Both the position numbers and the translations under genes were made by a program. From the NCBI GenBank assembly GCA_036394995.1, contig DASWED010000021.1, positions 1-13,662 on the forward strand: a DNA stretch of 13,662 bases. Reading direction: 5' to 3'. Numbering within the stretch: position 1 is the first letter of the stretch; every line of letters starts with the position of its first letter. The notes beneath the pieces are model-generated. The model had not been told where the DNA came from. It saw only the letters and a list, made by a program, of their open reading frames with translations, and searched no databases. Source of the stretch: DASWED01 sp036394995 (GTDB taxonomy: Bacteria > Actinomycetota > UBA4738 > JACQTL01). Positions 1 to 7,035 of the stretch are shown piece after piece.

Positions 1-702
1 CTCGACGTAGTGCACGTACGCGCCCTCGTCGGCGATGATCAGCGTCCGCTCGAACTGGCCCATGTTCTCGGCGTTGATCCGGAAGTAGGCCTGCAGCGGG
101 ATGTCCACGTGCACGCCCGGCGGCACGTAGATGAAACTCCCGCCGCTCCACACGGCCGAGTTCAACGCGGCGAACTTGTTGTCGTTCGCCGGGATGATCG
201 TCCCGAAGTACTCCTTGACGATGTCCGGATGGTCTCGCAGGGCGGTGTCCATGTCGCAGAACAGCACGCCCATATTATCCAATTCGTCCTTTATCTTGTG
301 GTACACCACTTCGGACTCGTATTGTGCTGAAACGCCCCCCAGGTACTTCTTCTCCGCCTCGGGGATCCCCAGCTTGTCCCAGGTCCCCTTGATGTCCTCC
401 GGGAGGTCCTCCCAGGACTGGGCCTGCTTCTCGGTCGACCGGATGAAGTAGTAGATGTTCTGGAAGTCGATGTCCGACAGGTCGGCCCCCCACCACGGCA
501 TGGGGCGGTTCTCGAAGTGCTTCAGCGACTTCAGCCGGAACTTGCGCATCCAGTCCGGCTCGGACTTCATGTAGGAGATCTCCTCGACGACCGCAGGGGA
601 CAACCCCCGCTTCGGCGTGAAGACGTGGTGCTCGGGGTCGTGCCAGCCGAAGCGGTATCCCTTGTCGAGTTCTGCGAGGTGCTCTTCCTGTGAGATGGCC
701 AT
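1..702 (-). CDS. sufB: Fe-S cluster assembly scaffold protein SufB, partial (C-terminus beyond the left edge)
   Basis: SufB forms the SufBC2D scaffold on which Fe-S clusters are built in the cytoplasm, using sulfur from SufS/SufU. The minus strand reads open for 234 codons from the ATG at 702-700 to the window edge. The family is about 470 residues, so this is the N-terminal half. Recognisable SufB segments are GYRFGWHDPEH near residue 16, the PWWGADLSDIDFQNIYYF block, GVSAQYESEVVYH, GVLFCDMDTAL, KEYFGTIIPANDNKFAALN, SFIYVPPGVHVDIPLQAYFRIN and ERTLIIADEGAYVHYVE. A GGGAG motif lies about 11 nt before the start. The next gene upstream on the same strand is the rhodanese sseA, 206 bp away, and a candidate promoter lies between them. 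Codons for residues 136-144 are unusually AT-rich for this genome. The family call is secure from motif content; the missing half cannot be assessed. Confidence 0.95.
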   Translation of the reverse strand, partial: MAISQEEHLAELDKGYRFGWHDPEHHVFTPKRGLSPAVVEEISYMKSEPDWMRKFRLKSLKHFENRPMPWWGADLSDIDFQNIYYFIRSTEKQAQSWEDLPEDIKGTWDKLGIPEAEKKYLGGVSAQYESEVVYHKIKDELDNMGVLFCDMDTALRDHPDIVKEYFGTIIPANDNKFAALNSAVWSGGSFIYVPPGVHVDIPLQAYFRINAENMGQFERTLIIADEGAYVHYVE

Positions 703-782
703 GCGATCAGTCGCTCCCAGCCGGTCGCCTGCTCGAACCTTACCCACGCGCGCTCATCCGGGCGCCGCGGCGACCTGCACCC

Positions 783-811
783 AGTCTACCGCCGGGGCCG
801 CCCGAAGTCGA
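783..811 (-). promoter_or_regulatory. Candidate sufB promoter
   Basis: On the minus strand TCGACT (811-806) and TAGACT (788-783) are separated by 17 bases. They match the sigma-70 consensus at 4/6 and 4/6 positions. The start point would be near 776, giving a leader of about 74 nt before the sufB ATG. This would let sufB be transcribed independently of the frameshifted sseA. It is inferred from hexamer matches only. Confidence 0.3.
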
Positions 812-885
812 TCCGGGAGGTCGGAATTACCCACCGGCCCGCCGCGCGCGGGGTTCGGGGATGCCATCCTGTCTTTCGGGGGGCA

Positions 886-906
886 GTCGGGGGCGGAGCC
901 CCCGAC
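886..906. terminator. Hairpin just after the sseA stop codon, possible terminator
   Basis: A perfect 9-bp inverted repeat (GTCGGGGGC / GCCCCCGAC) with a 3-nt GGA loop begins two bases past the sseA stop codon. On the minus strand it is followed by a C run and then AAAGACAGG, not a U tract, so intrinsic termination is uncertain. High-GC actinobacteria often use hairpins without a strong U tail. It separates sseA from sufB. Confidence 0.5.
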
Positions 907-908
907 CA

Positions 909-1759
909 TCAGCCCTTCTCGACCGGCACGCCCACCAGCGAGCCGTACTCGGTCCACGAGCCATCGTAGTTCCTGACCTTGTCGTACCCGAGCAGCTCGG
1001 TGAGCACGAACCACGTGTGCGACGAGCGCTCACCGATCCGGCAGTACGCGATGACGTCCTTGTCGGGGGTCACGCCGGCACCCTCGTACAGCTCGCGGAG
1101 CTCGTCGGCGCTCTTGAACGTCCCGTCGTCGTTGGCGGCCCTGGCCCACGGGATGTTCGCCGCGCCCGGGATGTGCCGGGCACCTGGGCCTGCTCCTGCG
1201 GGAGGTGGTCGGGCGCGAGCTTCTCGCCCCGGTACTCCTCGGGCGAGCGGACGTCCACGAAGTGGGACGAACCCGGGTCGGCCACTCTGGCCAGCACGTC
1301 GTCCCGGAGGGCCCGGATCCTGTCATCCACGGACCCTGAGACCCTGATCGAGGTGGCCTCGAACGACGGAACCTCGCCGGTCAGCTCGCGGCTCTCGAGC
1401 TCCCACTTCTTCCGGCCGCCGTTCAGCAGCCTGACGTTCGAGAAGCCCAGGTACCGCAACAGCCAGTACGCGTACGCGGCGAACCAGTTGTTGTTGCCGC
1501 CGTACAGGATCACGGTGGTGTCGTCGCCCACGCCGGCCTGCTGCAGGAGCCGGGACAGGCCCTCCTGGTCCACATAGTCGCGGCCGGTCTCGGCGTGGAG
1601 GTCGGTGTTCCAGTTCCACGCGAGGGCCCCCGGGATGTGGCCCTTCTGGTACGCGTCGGTGTCCTCGTCCACCTCGACGATCCGGATCCCCGGATCGGAC
1701 AGGTTCTGCTCCAGCCAGTCGGTGTCGACCAGCGCGCCTGGGTTCGTGTAGTCCGCCAT
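909..1759 (-). pseudogene. sseA: Thiosulfate sulfurtransferase (two-domain rhodanese), frameshifted
   Basis: The family moves sulfane sulfur from thiosulfate to cyanide or thiol acceptors. The ATG at 1759-1757 follows AGGAG by 8 nt and starts MADYTNPGALVDTDWLEQ. The N-terminal rhodanese domain is the usual inactive one, with YGGNNNWFA where a catalytic Cys loop would be. The C-terminal domain has the active loop CRIGERSSHTW, coded near 1015-1047, as in mycobacterial CysA2. The two parts are in different frames. The first frame reads correctly to about residue 194 (...QAQVPG), then runs out of frame to a stop at 1070. Adding one base near 1176-1177 restores HIPGAANIPWA and continues to VPVEKG and the TGA at 909. 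The 851-nt span is one short of 284 codons, as a single deletion predicts. A sequencing error or a recent inactivation are both possible. It is transcribed toward sufB. Confidence 0.88.
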
Positions 1760-1788
1760 CCGTCTCGCTCCTTCCCCAGAGCCGGAAA

Positions 1789-1838
1789 ACCTACCTGGTA
1801 GGTCGGAAATACTAGTGCGGCCCTTCCGGCCCTTGCAA
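1789..1838 (-). promoter_or_regulatory. Candidate sseA promoter with a palindromic operator
   Basis: On the minus strand TTGCAA (1838-1833) and TAGTAT (1814-1809) are spaced by 18 bases. Just downstream, over the expected start point, is ACCTACC-N-GGTAGGT (1789-1803), a 7+1+7 perfect palindrome. A 15-bp palindrome at +1, between promoter and SD, is a typical repressor site, for example of a TetR- or Rrf2-type dimer. Which regulator binds is unknown. The gap of 233 bp is shared with the divergent amylase gene. Confidence 0.5.
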
Positions 1839-1992
1839 ATGCAATTCGGAGGCCCCCGGCCGTTCCATGACGGATCGGGATGCGTGCGGAGCATTGGGGG
1901 GACGCCCCAGAAATGGGTCTTGACCGGTGCATTCGCGCGCGGACCGGGGAGGGGCCATTGTGGCGCTCCACGAACGGTTCGGGAGGTGGACG

Positions 1993-4900
1993 ATGAAGTC
2001 GCCGAGAGCCCTCGTGCCCGCCCTGGTCCTGGCCCTTGCGGCGTCGACCGTCAGCATCCTCGGAACGGGCATGCCGGCCGTCGCCGAGCCGGCCACCGTG
2101 ACGATCGCGGGGAGCTTGCAGAGCGAGGTCGGCTGTCCCGGCGACTGGATGCCGGACTGCGCCGTGTCCCATCTGGCATTCGACGCCGAGGACGGTGTGT
2201 GGCAGGCGACGTTCGCCGTCCCGGCCGGCAGCTGGGAGTACAAGGCCGCGCTGAACGATTCGTGGGACGAGAACTACGGCCTCCACGCCACCCCGAACGG
2301 CCCCAACATCCCGCTCGTCCTCGGCGACGCCGCGAGCGTGAAGTTCTACTACGACGACGAGACCCACTGGGCCACCGACAACAAGGGGTCGGTCATCGCC
2401 ACCGTCCCGGGAAGCTTCCAGAGCGAACTGGGCTGCGGCGGCGACTGGGACCCGTCATGCCTGCGGTCCTGGCTCCAGGACCCCGACGGCGACGGCGTCG
2501 GGCGCTTCTCCACCTCCGCGCTCCCGCCGGGGTCCTACTACGCCAAGGTGGCCATCGACGAGTCCTGGGACGAGAACTACGGGGCGGGCGGCGTCCCGAA
2601 CGGCGACAACATCCCGTTCTCCGTGGGCGCCCTCGGGGACACGGTCACCTTCAGCTACGACCAGACCAGCCACGTCCTCGACATCACGGTGACCCCCGCG
2701 GTGCCCGTGGACGACGCGGCCCTGGTCCGGGACCCCGTGCGGCATCCCTTCGCGGACGACGTCCTGTACTTCACGATCCCGGACCGGTTCAACGACGGGA
2801 ACCCCGCGAACGACTGCGGCGACTACGACGGACCCTGCGTGGCGAACGACACGGAGGAGCACGTCCTGCAGCACGGCTACCTGCCGAGCGACAAGGGCTA
2901 CTACCACGGCGGCGACCTCGAGGGGCTCCGGCGGAAGCTGCCCTACCTCGAGGACCTCGGCGTCAACGCCATCTGGGTCGGGCCCGTCTTCAGGAACAAG
3001 GCCGTGCAGATCGACTCGACCGACCTGTACGGCCACTCGGCCGGCTACCACGGGTACTGGATCACGGACTTCACGCACATCGACCCCCACCTCGGGACGA
3101 ACGCCGAGTTCGCCCGGCTGGTCGACGCGGCCCACGCCCGCGGCATCAAGGTGTTCATGGACATCGTCACGAACCACACGGCGGACGTCATCCAGCTGGA
3201 GGGCAACGCCGGGTACCGGAACAAGCGCGACTTCCCCTACACGGACGTGAACGGGGTGCCGTTCGACGACTCCGACTACGCGTACCACGGCCAGCCGGAC
3301 TACACGTTCCCGGAAGTGGACCTGACCTCGTTCCCGTACACGCCCGTGGTGCCGCCGGGCGAGGAGAACGCCAAGAGCCCTGCCTGGTTGAACGACCCGC
3401 TCCTGTACCACAACCGGGGGAACACCAGCTTCACCGGCGAGAACTCGCTGTACGGCGACTTCTTCGGCCTCGACGACCTGTGGACCGAACGGCGCGAGGT
3501 GGTCGAGGGGATGATCGACATCTACTCGTACTGGATCGACCAGTTCGGCGTCGACGGGTTCCGCATCGACACCACGAAGCACGTCAACATGGAGTTCTGG
3601 CAGAAGTTCGGGCCGGACATCCTGGCCGCCGCCCGGGACGCCGGCATCGGCCACTTCTTCGCGTTCGGCGAGGTGTTCGACCAGCAGTTCGGCCCGCAGT
3701 TCATGAGCGAGTTCTCCACGCGGGGGAAGCTCCAGGCCACGATCGACTTCGGCTTCCAGCTGGCGGCGCGGGACTTCGCGTCGAAGAGCATGGCCACCGA
3801 CGGCCTGCGGGACTTCTTCGCGAAGGACGACTACTACACCGACACCGACAGCAACGCGTACGCCATGCCGACGTTCCTGGGGAACCACGACATGGGGCGG
3901 ATCGGGTACTTCCTCCAGCGCGTGGACCAGCCGGATGCGTCCGACGCCGAGCTCCTGGCCCGGTCGAAGCTGGCGCACGCCCTGATGTTCTTCTCGCGCG
4001 GCTCGCCGGTGATCTACTACGGCGACGAGCAGGGGTTCACGGGCGACGGCGGCGACAAGGACGCCCGCGAGGACATGTTCGCGAACGTCGTGCCCTCCTA
4101 CGCGGACAACGATCTCATCGGCACGGACGAGACAACGTCCGACGACAACTTCGACCGGACCCATCCGCTGTTCAGAGCCATCCACAAGTACGCGCGGATC
4201 TACGAGCGGAACCCCGCGCTGCGCTCGGGGGCCCAGATCCACCGGTACAGCTCCGACGGTCCGGGCATCTACGCGTTCTCCCGGATCGACCGCGACCGGC
4301 GCCGGGAGTACGTCGTGGCGCTCAACAACAGCGAGAGCCCCGCGACGGCCGACGTCCCGACGTTCTCCCCGCGCGGGGTGAAGTTCAGGCTGGTGGGTGA
4401 CACGGCGGGGCCGGACGACGTGAAGACGGGTCCGGGCGGGAAGCTCCACCTCACGGTGCCGCCGCTCAGGTTCGCGATCTACAAGGCGACCGAGCGCGTG
4501 CCGGCGAGCGACCAGGCGCCGGGCATCGAGATCACGAGCCTCACCGACGGCGACACCGCGGTTCTGGAAACCCACAACTGGGACGGCCAGGAGGTCCTGG
4601 ACCGCATCGAGGTCGGCGCCGAGCTGGACTCCGATCAGCTGGCGGAGGTCACGTTCGCCGTCCGGGTGGGCGACGGCGACTACGTGCCGATCGGGACGGA
4701 CGACAACGCGCCCTACCGCGTGTTCTACGACGCCAGCGGCCTGAAGGGGCAGGAGGGCACGACGCTCACGTTCCGGGCCATCGTGAACGACCTCTTCGGG
4801 CACCTCGCCGCGGACCAGGTGGTGAACGTGGGCGTGGAGTTCGCTGAGACGGGTGGCCCGGCCACGCCGTACGCGCTCATCCACTATCACCGACCGGCCG

Positions 4901-5838
4901 GCGACTACGGCGACCACACGACCGGGGACTTCCACGACTTCTGGGGCCTGCACCTGTGGGGCAATGCCATCGACGTCTCCGAGGCGACCGACTGGACCAG
5001 CCCCAAGCCGTTCCTGGGCGAGGACGAGTACGGACGGTTCGCGTTCGTGAAGCTGGCCGACGACAGCCAGCCGGTCAACTTCATCGTCCACCGCGGCGAC
5101 ACGAAGGACCCGGACAACAGCCCCGACCGCAGCTTCGATCCGGCGGCCACGCCGGAGATCTGGCTCCAACAGGGTGACCTGACGATCTACGCATCCCAGG
5201 CAGAGGCCCAGGGCTTCGCCACGGTCCACTACGCCTGCCTGCCCGACTGCTCCGGCGTGACGATCGATGCCACCAGCGGGGGCGGTCCGGTGGTGACCGG
5301 GGCCCCACCGGACGCGATCGACGACTACGGGGCGGTGTTCCGGCTGGCCCCGGCCGACCTGTCGATCCCGTTGACGGTGACCATCAGCGATGGCGGCGTG
5401 GTCGACATCGACGCGCTGGCGTTCACGCCGACCGAGACGCCCACCGCCTGGTTCCAGGCCGGCGATCAGACGGTCTACCCCTCGCGCGGTGCGGCGGAGG
5501 ACTTCGCGGTCATCCATTACCGGCGGCCGGCGGGCGACTACGGCGACCCCACCAGCTCGGACTACAACGACTTCTGGGGCCTGCACGTGTGGACCGGCGC
5601 CGTCCCCCAGCCGGCGTGGACCGATCCGCTCCGCCCGGTGGGCCAGGACGTGTTCGGGATCGAATTCCGCATCCCGCTCGTGGACGGGGCGGACCAGCTC
5701 TCGTACATCCTCCACCGAGGCGACACCAAGGACCCCGGACCGGATCAGTCCCTGGTCTTCGACACCTACGACCACGAGGTGTGGCAGCTCCAGGGGGCCG
5801 ATCCGGAGAACCCGTACGTGGCTCCGCTCAGAAACTGA
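1993..5838 (+). CDS. Secreted GH13 alpha-amylase-family glycosidase with two X25-type modules and C-terminal CBM41 modules
   Basis: A 1281-residue exported enzyme that should cleave alpha-glucans such as starch, glycogen or pullulan outside the cell. The ATG at 1993 is preceded by GGGAGGTGG with ideal spacing and opens a signal peptide, with AVA|EP cleavage after residue 31. Two tandem X25-type modules follow (about 36-134 and 136-236), each with GS[LF]QSE[VL]G and SWDENYG. The GH13 domain spans about 256-835. It has DIVTNH (390-395), GFRIDTTKH (nucleophile D526), FGEVFD (acid/base E560) and FLGNHD (D633), so the catalytic triad is complete. An Ig/Fn3-like segment (about 844-955) precedes a CBM41 (about 960-1065, with FWGLHLW and HRGDTKDP), a shortened CBM41-like unit (about 1076-1155) and a second full CBM41 (about 1172-1276). 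Alpha-amylase is the best guess; maltogenic or neopullulanase-like activity is not excluded. It ends at TGA, 33 bp from a convergent gene. Confidence 0.93.
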   Translation: MKSPRALVPALVLALAASTVSILGTGMPAVAEPATVTIAGSLQSEVGCPGDWMPDCAVSHLAFDAEDGVWQATFAVPAGSWEYKAALNDSWDENYGLHATPNGPNIPLVLGDAASVKFYYDDETHWATDNKGSVIATVPGSFQSELGCGGDWDPSCLRSWLQDPDGDGVGRFSTSALPPGSYYAKVAIDESWDENYGAGGVPNGDNIPFSVGALGDTVTFSYDQTSHVLDITVTPAVPVDDAALVRDPVRHPFADDVLYFTIPDRFNDGNPANDCGDYDGPCVANDTEEHVLQHGYLPSDKGYYHGGDLEGLRRKLPYLEDLGVNAIWVGPVFRNKAVQIDSTDLYGHSAGYHGYWITDFTHIDPHLGTNAEFARLVDAAHARGIKVFMDIVTNHTADVIQLEGNAGYRNKRDFPYTDVNGVPFDDSDYAYHGQPDYTFPEVDLTSFPYTPVVPPGEENAKSPAWLNDPLLYHNRGNTSFTGENSLYGDFFGLDDLWTERREVVEGMIDIYSYWIDQFGVDGFRIDTTKHVNMEFWQKFGPDILAAARDAGIGHFFAFGEVFDQQFGPQFMSEFSTRGKLQATIDFGFQLAARDFASKSMATDGLRDFFAKDDYYTDTDSNAYAMPTFLGNHDMGRIGYFLQRVDQPDASDAELLARSKLAHALMFFSRGSPVIYYGDEQGFTGDGGDKDAREDMFANVVPSYADNDLIGTDETTSDDNFDRTHPLFRAIHKYARIYERNPALRSGAQIHRYSSDGPGIYAFSRIDRDRRREYVVALNNSESPATADVPTFSPRGVKFRLVGDTAGPDDVKTGPGGKLHLTVPPLRFAIYKATERVPASDQAPGIEITSLTDGDTAVLETHNWDGQEVLDRIEVGAELDSDQLAEVTFAVRVGDGDYVPIGTDDNAPYRVFYDASGLKGQEGTTLTFRAIVNDLFGHLAADQVVNVGVEFAETGGPATPYALIHYHRPAGDYGDHTTGDFHDFWGLHLWGNAIDVSEATDWTSPKPFLGEDEYGRFAFVKLADDSQPVNFIVHRGDTKDPDNSPDRSFDPAATPEIWLQQGDLTIYASQAEAQGFATVHYACLPDCSGVTIDATSGGGPVVTGAPPDAIDDYGAVFRLAPADLSIPLTVTISDGGVVDIDALAFTPTETPTAWFQAGDQTVYPSRGAAEDFAVIHYRRPAGDYGDPTSSDYNDFWGLHVWTGAVPQPAWTDPLRPVGQDVFGIEFRIPLVDGADQLSYILHRGDTKDPGPDQSLVFDTYDHEVWQLQGADPENPYVAPLRN

Positions 5839-5848
5839 GGAACGACAG

Positions 5849-5873
5849 GAGCCACCCCGCGGCCGGCCGGCTC
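5849..5873. terminator. Weak candidate bidirectional terminator between convergent genes
   Basis: GAGCC (5849-5853) and GGCTC (5869-5873) can pair around a very GC-rich loop containing GGCCGGCC. The element fills the 33-bp gap between the amylase stop and the DUF59 gene stop, and slightly overlaps the latter. The stem is short and there is no U tract, so the call rests mainly on position. Confidence 0.22.
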
Positions 5874-6279
5874 AGAAGTACCCAAGCGCCGCCTTGGCCT
5901 CCTCGGACATCATCTCCGGGGACCACGGCGGTCGCAGGACCATCTCGGCGTCGACCTGCTCCACCCCCGGGACGTTCGCCAGGAGCTGCTGCATCTGGGC
6001 CTCGATCATCGGGCCGATGGGACAGCCCATCGTGGTGAGGGTGTACGTGATGTGGACGGTGTCGCCCTCGATCGTCACGTCGTAGACGAGCCCGAGGTCC
6101 ACGATGTTGATCCCGAGCTCGGGGTCCAGGACGTCCTTGAGCGCCTCGAGCACGTCCTCCTTGCTCAGCCCGGCGTGGCCGTTCCTCTGCTCCGCACCGG
6201 GGGCACTGTCCTCCCCCGTGCCGGCCTGGCCCTCGACCGGTGCCGTCTCTACCTCGGACTGTTCGCTCGCTTCGTTCAT
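5872..6279 (-). CDS. DUF59 (MIP18/PaaD/SufT-like) protein
   Basis: A 135-residue cytoplasmic protein of the family that includes SufT, PaaD and eukaryotic MIP18, which act in Fe-S cluster maturation or delivery. The ATG at 6279 follows a near-perfect GAGGAGGT SD by 6 nt. Residues 1-38 are an acidic, Gly/Ala-rich extension without a visible domain. The DUF59 core (about 39-118) has DPELG (52-56), IVDLGLVYDV and TTMGCPIG with the conserved Cys86. The tail PPWSPEMMSEEAKAALGYF is typical of these proteins in actinobacteria. In many actinobacteria a DUF59 gene ends the suf operon. Here it lies on the same strand as sseA and sufB but about 4 kb upstream, with the amylase gene opposite between them. 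A Fe-S role is therefore likely but inferred. Confidence 0.85.
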   Translation of the reverse strand: MNEASEQSEVETAPVEGQAGTGEDSAPGAEQRNGHAGLSKEDVLEALKDVLDPELGINIVDLGLVYDVTIEGDTVHITYTLTTMGCPIGPMIEAQMQQLLANVPGVEQVDAEMVLRPPWSPEMMSEEAKAALGYF

Positions 6280-6342
6280 CGCACGACCTCCTCGGTCTAT
6301 TCTAGGGACCGGTCCCCCGAATTCCCGACGCGAGGTGTTGGC
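6280..6342. promoter_or_regulatory. Divergent promoter region with a GGGACCGGTCCC palindrome
   Basis: This 63-bp gap separates the DUF59 gene (minus) from the response regulator (plus). It contains a perfect 12-bp palindrome at 6305-6316. Next to it is the AT-rich TCTATTCTAG, which gives a possible -10 on both strands: TATTCT at 6298-6303 (plus) and TAGAAT at 6304-6299 (minus). No convincing -35 was found. One regulator bound at the palindrome could affect both genes. Confidence 0.35.
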
Positions 6343-6975
6343 GTGAGCATGCGGATCATGATCGTCGACGACCATCCGATCACCCGGAGCGGGTTGAGAT
6401 CGGCGCTGTCGACGTCCGACGAGGTCGAGGTCGTGGCCGAGGCAGCGACCGGCGAGGAGGCCATAGAGACGGTCGCCGAGGTCAAGCCCGAGGTCGTGTT
6501 CATGGACGTCCGGATGCCGGGGATGGGGGGCCTGGAGGCCACGAAGATCATCAAGGAGATCGCACCCGGGACGAAGGTCATCCTGTTCACGGTGGAGGAG
6601 TCGCGTTCGGCGATCGCCGACGCCATCGCGGCCGGGGTCTCCGGGTACCTGCTGAAGGACGTGTCGGCGGACGAGCTGGTGAAGGCTGCCCGGCTGGCCC
6701 TGGAGGGGAAGGCCGTCATCCACCCCAGCCTGACCAGGGCATTCATCGAGGAGGTGCAACAGGTGGACCGGCGCCCCGATGCCCCCCTGTCCAAGCGCGA
6801 GGCCGAGATCCTGCAGATGGTCGCCTACGGCGCCACCACCAAGGAGGTGGCCCACGACCTCGCCATCTCTCCCCACACCGTCAAGACCCACCTCGAGCGC
6901 ATCTTCGAGAAGCTCGGGGCGAACGACCGGGCCCAGGCCGTGGCCATCGCCATCCGCCGCGGCATCGTGGAATAG
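6343..6975 (+). CDS. LuxR/NarL-family response regulator
   Basis: A 210-residue two-component transcription regulator. I chose the GTG at 6343 because GAGGT lies 6 nt before it; the in-frame ATG at 6349 would leave 12 nt. The receiver domain (about 3-120) has all key residues: acidic pair D9/D10, phosphoacceptor D55 in VVFMDVRMPGMGG, T83, and K105 in GYLLKD. The LuxR-type HTH is at about 148-207, starting LSKREAEILQMVAYGATTKEVA and including ISPHTVKTHLERIFEKLG. The next gene, 60 bp downstream on the same strand, is a receiver-histidine kinase protein, the probable partner. Target genes are unknown. It is divergent from the DUF59 gene and shares a short promoter region with it. Confidence 0.93.
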   Translation: MSMRIMIVDDHPITRSGLRSALSTSDEVEVVAEAATGEEAIETVAEVKPEVVFMDVRMPGMGGLEATKIIKEIAPGTKVILFTVEESRSAIADAIAAGVSGYLLKDVSADELVKAARLALEGKAVIHPSLTRAFIEEVQQVDRRPDAPLSKREAEILQMVAYGATTKEVAHDLAISPHTVKTHLERIFEKLGANDRAQAVAIAIRRGIVE

Positions 6976-7035
6976 CCGAACCAAGCGGGGCCGGGCGGTT
7001 CAAGTTCCGGTGGTGGTCCGGCCGATATCTCCTCC

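Noticed and set aside
703..908. Short open frames between sufB and sseA
   Set aside because: They have no SD and no motif, and they overlap the promoter and hairpin region.
1173..1183. Programmed frameshifting in sseA
   Set aside because: There is no slippery heptamer or downstream stimulatory structure, and rhodaneses are not known to use recoding.
1070..1894. Rhodanese as a 274-residue intact protein
   Set aside because: Its last 35 residues are an Arg/Ser/Pro-rich out-of-frame tail, while the conserved C-terminus with the catalytic Cys is in another frame. The start at 1894 lies upstream of the promoter and SD.
1890..1912. TGGGG...CCCCA inverted repeat upstream of the amylase
   Set aside because: Only 5 bp of stem in very GC-rich DNA; expected by chance.
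1927..1992. Amylase start at 1927
   Set aside because: It adds 22 residues in front of a complete signal peptide. The ATG at 1993 has the SD GGGAGGTGG.
1815..4400. 861-residue plus-strand frame overlapping the amylase
   Set aside because: It is a shifted frame of the amylase gene, Arg/Gly/Pro-rich, with no domain and no suitable start signal.
2455..5775. 1106-residue open frame antisense to the amylase gene
   Set aside because: High-GC codon structure of the amylase leaves the opposite frame free of stops. The translation is Val/Arg/Gly/His-rich and low in complexity, with no motif.
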